From Streptomyces sp. NBC_00259 (GTDB lineage Bacteria; Actinomycetota; Actinomycetes; Streptomycetales; Streptomycetaceae), in NCBI RefSeq assembly GCF_036181745.1, contig NZ_CP108080.1, positions 4,059,501 through 4,123,500 on the forward strand: DNA of 64,000 bases, written 5' to 3'. The translations under genes were made by a program, and so were the position numbers. The notes under the pieces were generated by a model. That model did no database searches and was not told the origin of the DNA. It worked only from the letters and a program-made list of their open reading frames with translations. Positions 1 to 7,262 of this stretch are shown here, in pieces. The stretch's first letter is position 1. Each line of letters begins with the position of its first letter.

Positions 1-1754
1 GCGTCGGGCGGGCCGTCCGTCTGGAACACGACGAGGGCGGGCACGTCGTCGCCGGACTTCTCGTAGTGCTCGACGATCTCCTCGACGGCCCGGTGGTAGC
101 TGGTCCGTCCCATGTGGCCGAGCCCCGAGTGCAGCTCGTCCACGTGGCCCTCGTAGCCGGCGAGGGTCAGCTCACCGGTGCCGTCGATGTCCGTCGAGAA
201 GAACACGACCTGCACGGCCGCGGCCTCGTCGAGGTGGGCGGCGAGCGCGAGCGTCTGCTCGCCGAGCTGCTGGGCGCTGCCGTCCTTGTAGTACGGCCGC
301 ATCGAACCGGAGCGGTCCAGCACCAGGTAGACCCTGGCCCGCGCCCCGAGCCCGTCGGCGGCCTCGAGCGCGGCACCGGCCGCCTTGTACGCCCCGACGA
401 GCCCGGCGGCTCGGGCCCGCACCCGAGCGAGCGACATCGCGGACTTGCCGGCCGCCGCCGGCTCCGAGGCGTCGGCCACCTCGTCGGCGACCTCGGCGAC
501 GGCGGCGGGCTCTGCGGCTGCCGGTTCTGCGGCTACGGGTTCTGCCGCGACGACGTCCTCGGCGGTGTCGGCGGCGGGCTCGTCGGCCACGCCCGACGTC
601 TCGTCGGACTCGGCCTGTGCGGCTACGGGTTCTGCCGCCTCGGCCTGCTCGGCGTCAGCCGGGACCTCGGCCGGCTGAGCGGCGGCCTTCGGCGTCTCCT
701 CCGCGACGGGCTCCGCGACGGGCTCGGCAGCGTCCTCCGGGGGAGCAACAGCGGTGGCGGCCTCGGCCTCGACCGCTTCGTTCTCAGCGGCTTCGGTGCT
801 CGTCGGCTCCGCCTGTGCGGCGGTGTCCGTGGCGGCGGGCTCGGTCTCGGAGGGCTCCGGGGCGGTGTCAACCGACGCGTCGGCGGCCGGGTCGGCCGGC
901 TGCTCCTCCGCGGCCAGGGTCTCCGTGGCCTCGGTGGCGGCCTCGGCAGCCTCCGGAGCGGTCTCGACCGCTTCGTTCTCAGCGGCTTCGGTGCTCGTCG
1001 GCTCCGCCTGTGCGGCGGTGTCCGTGGCGGCGGGCTCGGTCTCGGAGGGCTCCGGGGCGGTGTCAACCGACGCGTCGGCGGCCGGGTCGGCCGGCTGCTC
1101 CTCCGCGGCCGGGGCCTCCGTGGCCTCGGTGGCGGCCTCGGCAGCCTCCGGAGCGGTCTCGACCGCTTCGTCCTCAGCGGCTTCGGTGCTCGTCGGCTCC
1201 GCCTGTGCGGCGGTCTCCGTGGCGGCGGCCTCGGCCTCGGCAGCTTCCGGAGCGGTCTCGACCGCTTCGTCCTCAGCGGCTTCGGTGCTCGTCGGCTCCG
1301 CCTGTGCGGCGGCGTCCGTGGCGGCGGGCTCGGCGGCGGCCTCGGCCTCGGCAGCTTCCGGAGCGGTCTCGACCGCTTCGTCCTCAGCGGCTTCGGCGCT
1401 GGTCGGCTCCGCCTGTGCGGCGGCGTCCGTGGCGGCGGGCTCGGCGGCGGGCTCGGTCTCGGAGGCCTCGGGGGTGGTCTCAACCGCCGCGTCGGCGGCC
1501 GGGTTGGCCGGCTGCTCCTCCGCGGCCGGAACCGACGCGGACGGTGACGGCGTCCGCGCCGGCGGAATCGTGGGGCGCTGGGGCGGGTTGTCGAAGGCCG
1601 CGGCCACCAGATCGGCCGCGTGGTCCTGGGAGGAGGGGGCCTCTGCCTGGGGCGGGACGGAGGTGGTGGAGGCGGGTTTCGTCGTCGTGGCCGGTGAGGA
1701 CGACTCCGTACGCTCGCGTCCAAACACCTTTCGCAGCAAGCTCCGAATGCCCAT
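1..1754 (-). CDS. VWA domain protein with long Ala/Glu/Pro repeat linker (C-terminus cut by window edge)
   Basis: The frame runs open from an ATG at 1754 off the left edge. It starts MGIRSLLRKVFGRE, continues through about 400 residues rich in Ala, Glu, Pro and Thr, and ends in the window with a von Willebrand factor A domain. The metal-site motif DRSGS sits at 303-317 (residues VYLVLDRSGSMRPYYKDG), followed by VVFFSTDIDG. Streptomyces VWA proteins of this kind are often annotated near tellurium-resistance (Ter) families, but the exact role is unknown. The linker is built from in-frame repeats (see repeat entry). The gene diverges from the PhoX-type gene. Long open frames on the opposite strand here are composition artefacts. 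The family call is good; function is not inferred. Confidence 0.85.
   Translation of the reverse strand, partial: MGIRSLLRKVFGRERTESSSPATTTKPASTTSVPPQAEAPSSQDHAADLVAAAFDNPPQRPTIPPARTPSPSASVPAAEEQPANPAADAAVETTPEASETEPAAEPAATDAAAQAEPTSAEAAEDEAVETAPEAAEAEAAAEPAATDAAAQAEPTSTEAAEDEAVETAPEAAEAEAAATETAAQAEPTSTEAAEDEAVETAPEAAEAATEATEAPAAEEQPADPAADASVDTAPEPSETEPAATDTAAQAEPTSTEAAENEAVETAPEAAEAATEATETLAAEEQPADPAADASVDTAPEPSETEPAATDTAAQAEPTSTEAAENEAVEAEAATAVAPPEDAAEPVAEPVAEETPKAAAQPAEVPADAEQAEAAEPVAAQAESDETSGVADEPAADTAEDVVAAEPVAAEPAAAEPAAVAEVADEVADASEPAAAGKSAMSLARVRARAAGLVGAYKAAGAALEAADGLGARARVYLVLDRSGSMRPYYKDGSAQQLGEQTLALAAHLDEAAAVQVVFFSTDIDGTGELTLAGYEGHVDELHSGLGHMGRTSYHRAVEEIVEHYEKSGDDVPALVVFQTDGPPD
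771..1520 (-). repeat. In-frame tandem repeats in the VWA protein linker
   Basis: The sequence beginning GACCGCTTCGT recurs at 771, 966, 1161, 1260 and 1371. The spacings are 195, 195, 99 and 111 bp, all multiples of three. The two 195-bp units are nearly identical and encode 65-residue blocks rich in Ala, Glu and Pro. The later units look like internally deleted copies. The repeat keeps the reading frame of the minus-strand gene, so it is protein-level repeat growth rather than intergenic DNA. Confidence 0.9.
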
Positions 1755-1920
1755 GGGCGAGGCCTTTCGCGTGAATTGGGTGCGATCATTGTCCGGCATT
1801 GTCCGTTCCAGGTGCGGCAACGCCGCAGCCCCGGCCAGCGCGGACACGTAAGGTTAGCGGCCGCCCGTTGTGTACCGCCGCAACCCCCTCCCGCGTCAAG
1901 ACCGCCCCGGTCGCTCCGCA

Positions 1921-1942
1921 TTCATTCCGTGTTCACTTCGTC
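1921..1942 (+). promoter_or_regulatory. Candidate PHO box (PhoP direct repeat) upstream of the PhoX-type gene
   Basis: Two adjacent 11-bp units, ATTCATTCCGT and GTTCACTTCGT, agree at 8 of 11 positions. They resemble the Streptomyces PhoP direct-repeat unit (GTTCACC-type core). They lie about 100 bp upstream of the GTG start of a PhoX-type phosphatase, which is the kind of gene PhoP controls. A match by eye only, without a weight-matrix score. Confidence 0.5.
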
Positions 1943-2039
1943 GCTGCCGCGTTGCACATGTGTGCCCCTACCGTCACGGCCGGAGATATTCCGACACGAT
2001 GTCGGCGCAGGGTGCGCCGAAGGGGGAGATGGGGACGAA

Positions 2040-4112
2040 GTGCGCAAACTGCTGCCACTCCTGAGCTCTAACCACGCGGGCGGCCGGTCCGCTCTCACCT
2101 GCCGCTACCGGTGTGGTGACGCCTGCTTCCACGAAGTGCCGAACACCAGCGACAACGAGTACGCGGGCGACATCATCGCCGGTGCGCTGTCCCGCCGTTC
2201 GATGATGCGCACCGCCGCGGTCGTGACCGTCGCCACCGCCGCCGGCGGCGCCGTCCTCACGCAGAACGCCCCGTCCGCCCAGGCCGCCGCCGTGCCCGCC
2301 ACCGACGGCATAAGCCACGGCGGCCACGGAGGCAGCGGTTCCGCCGACGGCGCCCGCGGTCTGCGCTTCACCCCCGTCGCCCCCAACACCGCCGACCAGG
2401 TGACCGTTCCCGCCGGCTACGCCCAGAACGTGGTCATCCGCTGGGGCGAGCCCATCCTCCGTGGCGCGCCCGCCTTCAACGCCGACAAGCAGACGGCCGC
2501 GGCGCAGGCGGGCCAGTTCGGCTACAACAACGACTTCCTCAGCCTGCTCCCGCTGCGCGAGCACGGCCGTCAGGTCCTCGTGGCCAACCACGAGTACACG
2601 GACGAAGTCCTGATGTTCAAGGGCTACGATGCCGCCAACCCGACCCGCGAGCAGGTCGAGATCGCCTGGGCCGCGCACGGGCTGTCCGTCGTCGTCGTCC
2701 AGGAGGAGCGCAGGAGCGGCAAGCTCACGCCGGTCAGCCGCCACTACCTCAACCGCCGTCTGACGGCGACGAGCGTGTTCCGGCTCACGGGTCCCGCCGC
2801 GGGCAGCGATCTGCTCAAGACGTCCGCCGACCCGACCGGCACCAAGGTCCTCGGCACGCTCAACAACTGCGCCGGCGGCACCACCCCGTGGGGCACCACG
2901 CTCCACGGCGAGGAGAACTTCAACCAGTACTTCGCCAACGGCACCAGCGCCACCGACAAGCGCTACGGCCTCGGCACCGGCGCCACCGAGCGCAAGTGGG
3001 AGCGTTTCGACAAGCGTTTCGACGCCGCCCAGGAGCCCAACGAGTCGCACCGCTTCGGCTGGGTCGTCGAGCTCGACCCGTACGACCCGGACTCCACGCC
3101 CCGCAAGCGCACCGCGCTGGGCCGCTTCAAGCACGAGGCCGCGCAGCCGCGCCTCACGCGTGACGGCCGTCCGGTCGTCTACATGGGTGACGACGAGCGC
3201 TTCGACTACTTCTACAAGTTCGTCTCGTCGAAGCGGATGAAGAAGGGCAACAGCCGCTCCGTCCGCGAGCACAACCTCACCCTGCTCGACGAGGGCACGC
3301 TGTACGTCGCGAAGCTCACCGGCGACTCCCCGGCCGCCGAGATCGACGGCACCGGCAAGCTCCCGAACGACGGCGAGTTCGACGGCAGCGGCGTGTGGAT
3401 CCCGCTGGCGACCGGCGATGTCTCGCACGTCGAGGGCATGACCGCCGAGGAGGTGTACGTCTTCACCCGCCTCGCCGGTGACAAGGTCGGCGCCACCAAG
3501 ATGGACCGTCCCGAGGACGTCGAGCCGAGCCCCCGCACCGGCCGGGTCTACGTCGCGCTGACGAACAACACCGACCGCGGCAAGGCCGGCAAGGCCGGCG
3601 CGGACGAGGCCAACCCGCGCAACCTCAACAAGCACGGCCAGATCCTGGAGCTCGCCGAGCACTGGGACGACCCGTCGGCCGACGGCTTCGCCTGGCGGCT
3701 GTTCCTGGTCGCCGGTGACCCGGAGGACCCGGCCACCTACTTCGCCGGGTACCCGAAGGAGACGGTCAGCCCCATCTCCTGCCCGGACAACGTGGCCTTC
3801 GACCCGCACGGCAACCTGTGGATCTCCACCGACGGTGCCCAGCTGGGCTCCCACGACGGTCTGTTCGGTGTCGCCACGCTGGGCGAGCGCCGCGGTGAGC
3901 TGAAGCAGTTCCTCACCGTCCCGAAGGGTGCCGAGACCTGTGGCCCGATCATCCAGGACCGCCGGGTGATCGTGGCCGTGCAGCACCCGGGCGAGATCGA
4001 CGGCGCGACCGTCGAGAAGCCCGCGTCGGTGTGGCCCGACGGGCCGGGCAAGATCGTTCGCCCGTCGGTCGTCGCCGTCTACCGCAAGGACGGCCGCGAC
4101 ATCGGCGTCTGA
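2040..4112 (+). CDS. PhoX-family (DUF839) secreted phosphatase, Tat substrate
   Basis: 690 residues. The start is the GTG at 2040 (VRKLLPLLSSN), 10-15 bases after an AAGGGGGAGA ribosome binding site; the frame is open further upstream, but those codons lie in the promoter. A twin-arginine export signal is visible at residues 45-75: SRRSMMRTAAVVTVATAAGG followed by a hydrophobic stretch and Ala-rich cleavage zone. The rest matches the DUF839/PhoX fold, with typical stretches such as LVANHEYTDE, GGTTPWGT, GRFKHEAAQP, VVYMGDDERFDYFYKFVS and SCPDNVAFDPHGNLWI. PhoX enzymes are calcium- and iron-dependent alkaline phosphatases that act outside the cell. Regulation by phosphate is suggested by the PHO-box-like repeat upstream. 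Confidence 0.88.
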   Translation: MRKLLPLLSSNHAGGRSALTCRYRCGDACFHEVPNTSDNEYAGDIIAGALSRRSMMRTAAVVTVATAAGGAVLTQNAPSAQAAAVPATDGISHGGHGGSGSADGARGLRFTPVAPNTADQVTVPAGYAQNVVIRWGEPILRGAPAFNADKQTAAAQAGQFGYNNDFLSLLPLREHGRQVLVANHEYTDEVLMFKGYDAANPTREQVEIAWAAHGLSVVVVQEERRSGKLTPVSRHYLNRRLTATSVFRLTGPAAGSDLLKTSADPTGTKVLGTLNNCAGGTTPWGTTLHGEENFNQYFANGTSATDKRYGLGTGATERKWERFDKRFDAAQEPNESHRFGWVVELDPYDPDSTPRKRTALGRFKHEAAQPRLTRDGRPVVYMGDDERFDYFYKFVSSKRMKKGNSRSVREHNLTLLDEGTLYVAKLTGDSPAAEIDGTGKLPNDGEFDGSGVWIPLATGDVSHVEGMTAEEVYVFTRLAGDKVGATKMDRPEDVEPSPRTGRVYVALTNNTDRGKAGKAGADEANPRNLNKHGQILELAEHWDDPSADGFAWRLFLVAGDPEDPATYFAGYPKETVSPISCPDNVAFDPHGNLWISTDGAQLGSHDGLFGVATLGERRGELKQFLTVPKGAETCGPIIQDRRVIVAVQHPGEIDGATVEKPASVWPDGPGKIVRPSVVAVYRKDGRDIGV

Positions 4113-4121
4113 CTCCGGTGA

Positions 4122-4159
4122 CCCCTGTGGGCCCGGCAGCTCCCGCCGGGCCCACGGGG
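4122..4159. terminator. Hairpin terminator between convergent genes
   Basis: CCCC-T-GTGGGCCCGGC at 4122-4137 pairs with GCCGGGCCCACGGGG at 4145-4159, a 15-bp stem with one bulged T and a 7-nt loop. It lies just past the PhoX-type stop and before the convergent gene ending at 4206, so it may serve both strands. Confidence 0.7.
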
Positions 4160-4205
4160 AGGGGGCCCTTCAGGCACTTCCGTGCCGGCTTCGGGCACTT
4201 CGGCG

Positions 4206-5168
4206 TCAGCCCTGCTCCGTCGCCGAGCGGAAGCGGACGAACTGCTCGGCCGGGTCTCCCGTGTACGACCACGGCACCCGCGCCGCCCTCGTCCCCAGCA
4301 TCATGAACAGCCTGCGCGCCACTTCCATCTCCCCGGCGTAACAGGCCGCGTGCGTCAGATAGTTGAGTTCGGCGACCTCCTCCGGGAGGACCGGGCCGTT
4401 CTCCCGCCCGCCGATCCACCGCTCCCAGGTGCGCCGCACCTCGGTCACCGCCAGCTCGTGCTTCCAGTGCTGGCCGAAGTCGCGGACCGGGGCACGGCCC
4501 CGGGCGCCCTCCGCGACGTACCGGAACTCCTCGACCCGTGCGATCTGCACGAGCACCGGCAGCGGCGATCCCGGCGGTGCCGCGCCCGCCGCGTCCCGCG
4601 CGACGTCGTACATCGAGCCGTGCGTGCCGTGCCAGCGCGCCGACCAGTAGCGCAGCAGCTGCACGTGGCCCTCGATGTTGTCCGCGTCGCGACGCCGCAA
4701 CTCGTCCCACCAGGTCCGCAGTTGGCGCCGACCGACGCCGCCCTCGTACAGCCGGGCCACGGTCAGCAGCGACACCCACGGCATCGGGTCGGCCGGTGCC
4801 GCCTCGGCCGCGCCGAGGCAGGCCATCACCGCCACGTCGATGCGTCCGCGGTCCATGGCCGACCCGCGGCCCTGCGCGATGGCGTGGTCGAAGACCCGGA
4901 CCACCTCGGTCGCGGCCCGCAGCACGGCCGCGTCGGGGCTGGCCGGTTCGGCCGCCCGCCAGGCCTCGACCGCCGAGGAACCCGCCGCGGCGTGCGAGAG
5001 CTGGCGTACCCGGTGCGTGCGGCGCGGCCAGTCCTGGCCGGTGGTGTGCAGCAGATCCCGTACGCCCTGCCAGCGGCCGATCACGATGTCGTGGCGGGCC
5101 TCCGTGAGCGCACGGTCACCCAGGTCCGGATCGAAGACCGGCTCGAAGCGGCGGCGAGCAGCAGCCAT
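4206..5168 (-). CDS. Conserved Streptomyces protein of unknown function, helical-repeat-like
   Basis: 320 residues, soluble, with no signal peptide or membrane segment. It starts MAAARRRFEPVFDPDLGDRA. Much of it looks like helical repeats: alternating Ala/Leu/Trp/Arg-rich helices, for example HAACYAGEMEVARRLFMMLG near the C-terminus, as in TPR-like folds. I do not recognise a named catalytic motif. It begins 21 bases after the permease gene on the same strand and is probably co-transcribed with it. Whether it works with the transporter is unknown. Confidence 0.75.
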   Translation of the reverse strand: MAAARRRFEPVFDPDLGDRALTEARHDIVIGRWQGVRDLLHTTGQDWPRRTHRVRQLSHAAAGSSAVEAWRAAEPASPDAAVLRAATEVVRVFDHAIAQGRGSAMDRGRIDVAVMACLGAAEAAPADPMPWVSLLTVARLYEGGVGRRQLRTWWDELRRRDADNIEGHVQLLRYWSARWHGTHGSMYDVARDAAGAAPPGSPLPVLVQIARVEEFRYVAEGARGRAPVRDFGQHWKHELAVTEVRRTWERWIGGRENGPVLPEEVAELNYLTHAACYAGEMEVARRLFMMLGTRAARVPWSYTGDPAEQFVRFRSATEQG

Positions 5169-5189
5169 GTCCCTGCCTGCTTTCTGCCG

Positions 5190-6653
5190 TCAGAAGTCCG
5201 TGGCCATGGCGTCGCGCGGGCCCGGCGCGGCACCGGCGTAGGGCACCTCCGCCTCGATCGACCGGGCCGCGTCCAGTTTCGCCGGCCGGTAGTACGTACT
5301 CCCCTGCCGCCAGTACCAGAGCATCGGCACCACACCGACGACCAGCCCGCCGAGGCCGATCGCGATCGAGGCCGTGCTCAGCTCCCCCAGCGACTCGAAG
5401 AAGATCCAGAACATGAAGGCCGAGCCGAGCAGCGGCCACGCCCCGCCGAGCAGGAAGTTCTTCACGGACGTCAGCAGCATCCGGCGGTACGCGGCGACCG
5501 CGGCGAGGCCCGCGAGCCCGTAGTAGACCGCGATCTGCAGCGAGATCGCGCTGACCGCGTCGGACAGGATGTCGCCGACCGTGCCGAGCGCGGTCGCGGC
5601 GACGAACATCACCAGCGCGACCACGCCGACCACGCCGATCGCCACCCAGGGCGTGTTCCAGCGGGGGTGCACCGAGCCGAGCGCGGCAGGCATCGTACGG
5701 TCGCGGCCCATCGCGAACAGCGAGCGCGTGACCTGGATGAGCGTGGTCTCCAGGGTGGCGACCGTCGACAGCAGCACCGCGATGATCAGCAGCTTTCCGC
5801 CGACGCCCGGCCAGATCTCGTCACCGAGCACACCGAGGACGTTTCCGCTGCCCGCCTTGATCTGCTCCGAGGTGAGGATGACGTTGACCGCGACCGTGAA
5901 CGCCACGAAGAGGAGGAGGACCACGCCGACGCCGACGAGGGCGGCGAGTCCGGCGGTCCTGCGGCTGTTGCGGGTCTCCTCGCTGAGGTTGCTCGTGACG
6001 TCCCAGCCCCAGTAGTAGAACGCGGCGATCAGCGCACCCGAGGCGAATCCGGACGCCCCGTCGAAGTGGGAGAAGCCCAGCCAGGACCAGTCGAAGGAGA
6101 TCGCGGAGCCCTTGTGCAGCAGGGCGGCGAGCAGGAAGAGCAGCAGGAGCAGGATCTCGACCCCGGACATGAGCAGCTGGGCCCGTACGGTCAGCCGGGC
6201 GCCGCCGAGGACCACCAGCAGCATCACCAGGAACCAGCAGGCGCCGACGGCCGTGGCGAGCGCGGTGTTGCCGGCGAGGCCCGGGTCGAAGAGGGCGAGG
6301 GTCATCGCGCCGGCCGGAAGCGAGCCCGCCACCATGAAGATCGTCGCGGAGACGACCAGCGCCCAGCCGGAGATGAAGCCCAGGAACGGGTGGAGGGTCC
6401 GGCCCACCCAGGAGTAGCTGGCTCCCGCGTTGACGTCGATCCGGCCGAGACGGCTGAAGGCCAGGACGATGCCGAGCATGGGTATCGCGCAGTACAGCAG
6501 TGCGGCGGGGGCGGCCAGGCCGACGGCCCCGACCAGGACGGCGGTGGTCGCCGCGAGCGAGTACGCGGGGGCGCTCCCGGCGACCGCCATCACGATGGTG
6601 TCGAACGTACCGAGGACGTTGGGCTGGAGCCCTCTGCCGGAGTTGCTGCTCAT
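5190..6653 (-). CDS. APC-family amino acid permease
   Basis: 487 residues with about 12-14 hydrophobic segments. The N-terminal region has the amino acid/polyamine/organocation signature: GTFDTIVMAVAGSAPAYSLA, then the conserved RIDVNAGASYSWVGRTLHPF. This marks a cytoplasmic-membrane amino acid or amine transporter, probably solute:proton symport or exchange. The substrate cannot be read from sequence. The C-terminus is hydrophilic. It is the first gene of a two-gene minus-strand unit with the unknown gene at 4206-5168, and it diverges from the S4-domain gene. Confidence 0.88.
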   Translation of the reverse strand: MSSNSGRGLQPNVLGTFDTIVMAVAGSAPAYSLAATTAVLVGAVGLAAPAALLYCAIPMLGIVLAFSRLGRIDVNAGASYSWVGRTLHPFLGFISGWALVVSATIFMVAGSLPAGAMTLALFDPGLAGNTALATAVGACWFLVMLLVVLGGARLTVRAQLLMSGVEILLLLLFLLAALLHKGSAISFDWSWLGFSHFDGASGFASGALIAAFYYWGWDVTSNLSEETRNSRRTAGLAALVGVGVVLLLFVAFTVAVNVILTSEQIKAGSGNVLGVLGDEIWPGVGGKLLIIAVLLSTVATLETTLIQVTRSLFAMGRDRTMPAALGSVHPRWNTPWVAIGVVGVVALVMFVAATALGTVGDILSDAVSAISLQIAVYYGLAGLAAVAAYRRMLLTSVKNFLLGGAWPLLGSAFMFWIFFESLGELSTASIAIGLGGLVVGVVPMLWYWRQGSTYYRPAKLDAARSIEAEVPYAGAAPGPRDAMATDF

Positions 6654-6774
6654 CGAATGTCCTTGTGTGGCAGGGCATGTGGCGATGGATCAGAGTCGTC
6701 GGCCGCGCTGAAGGGGTTGTTCCGCAACGGGAGACGGAAGCGCATCGTAGTCGTCCCCCCGTACTCTCGTCGGT

Positions 6775-7176
6775 ATGGCGGATGAAGCAGGGACCCCGGG
6801 GGGCACGGAAGGGACCGTACGGGTCGACAGCTGGATCTGGTCCGTGCGGCTCACCAAGACACGCTCCCAGGCGGCGGCGGCCTGCCGCGCCGGTCATGTC
6901 CGGGTGAACGGCGAGCGCGTCAAGCCCGCGCACGCGCTGAAGGCGGGGGACCAGGTGCGGCTCTTCCACGCGGGCCGCGAGCGGATCGTCACCGTCTCCC
7001 GCATCATCCGCAAACGGGTCGGCGCCCCGGCGGCGGTCCAGTGCTACGTGGACAACTCGCCGCCGCCTCCGCCGCGCGAGCTCACGGCCCCCATGGGCGT
7101 CCGCGACCGCGGCACCGGCCGCCCGACGAAGCGCGAGCGCAGGGACCTGGACCGCCTCCACGGCCGCGACGCGTGA
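6775..7176 (+). CDS. S4-domain RNA-binding protein (Hsp15-like)
   Basis: 133 residues. The S4 RNA-binding fold covers about residues 17-75: VRVDSWIWSVRLTKTRSQAA, then CRAGHVRVNGERVKPAHALK. The basic C-terminal tail (GRPTKRERRDLDRLHGRD) is typical of the Hsp15/RlbA-like group, which binds free 50S subunits carrying stalled nascent chains. The protein is cytoplasmic and small, and the length fits the family. It converges on the FUSC gene. Its last codons and stop lie in an imperfect 16-bp tandem duplication (7166-7197). Confidence 0.88.
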   Translation: MADEAGTPGGTEGTVRVDSWIWSVRLTKTRSQAAAACRAGHVRVNGERVKPAHALKAGDQVRLFHAGRERIVTVSRIIRKRVGAPAAVQCYVDNSPPPPPRELTAPMGVRDRGTGRPTKRERRDLDRLHGRDA

Positions 7177-7197
7177 CCGACGCGGCGCGTGACCGCA
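7166..7197 (+). repeat. 16-bp imperfect tandem duplication across the S4 gene stop
   Basis: Copy one, 7166-7181, holds the last codons and TGA of the S4 gene. Copy two, 7182-7197, repeats it at 13 of 16 positions, sharing CGCGTGACCG. One of five stop-spanning duplications in this window. Confidence 0.65.
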
Positions 7198-7223
7198 GCG
7201 GCGCAGGTCGGGGCGGGGCCAGT

Positions 7224-7262
7224 CGGTCAGGGCCGGGCGAGGCGGTCAGGGCCGGGGTGAGG
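7224..7262 (-). repeat. 19-20 bp tandem duplication across the FUSC gene stop
   Basis: CGGTCAGGGCCGGGCGAGG (7224-7242) is followed directly by CGGTCAGGGCCGGGGTGAGG (7243-7262). The right copy contains the FUSC stop (TCA at 7246 on the plus strand) and its last codons; the left copy lies just past the end of the gene. Confidence 0.75.

Noticed and set aside
771..1520. Repeats considered as a CRISPR-like array
   Set aside because: Unit lengths are multiples of three, units abut without unique spacers and they translate within one protein.
623..1921. A 432-codon minus-strand frame in the repeat region, Arg/Pro-rich
   Set aside because: The neighbouring frame on the same strand encodes the VWA domain and runs past the window edge; this one is only its shifted reading.
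4182..6785. An 867-codon open frame on the plus strand
   Set aside because: It lies antisense to the permease and its neighbour, is rich in Arg/Asp/His/Gly and has no domain; it is a GC-bias shadow.
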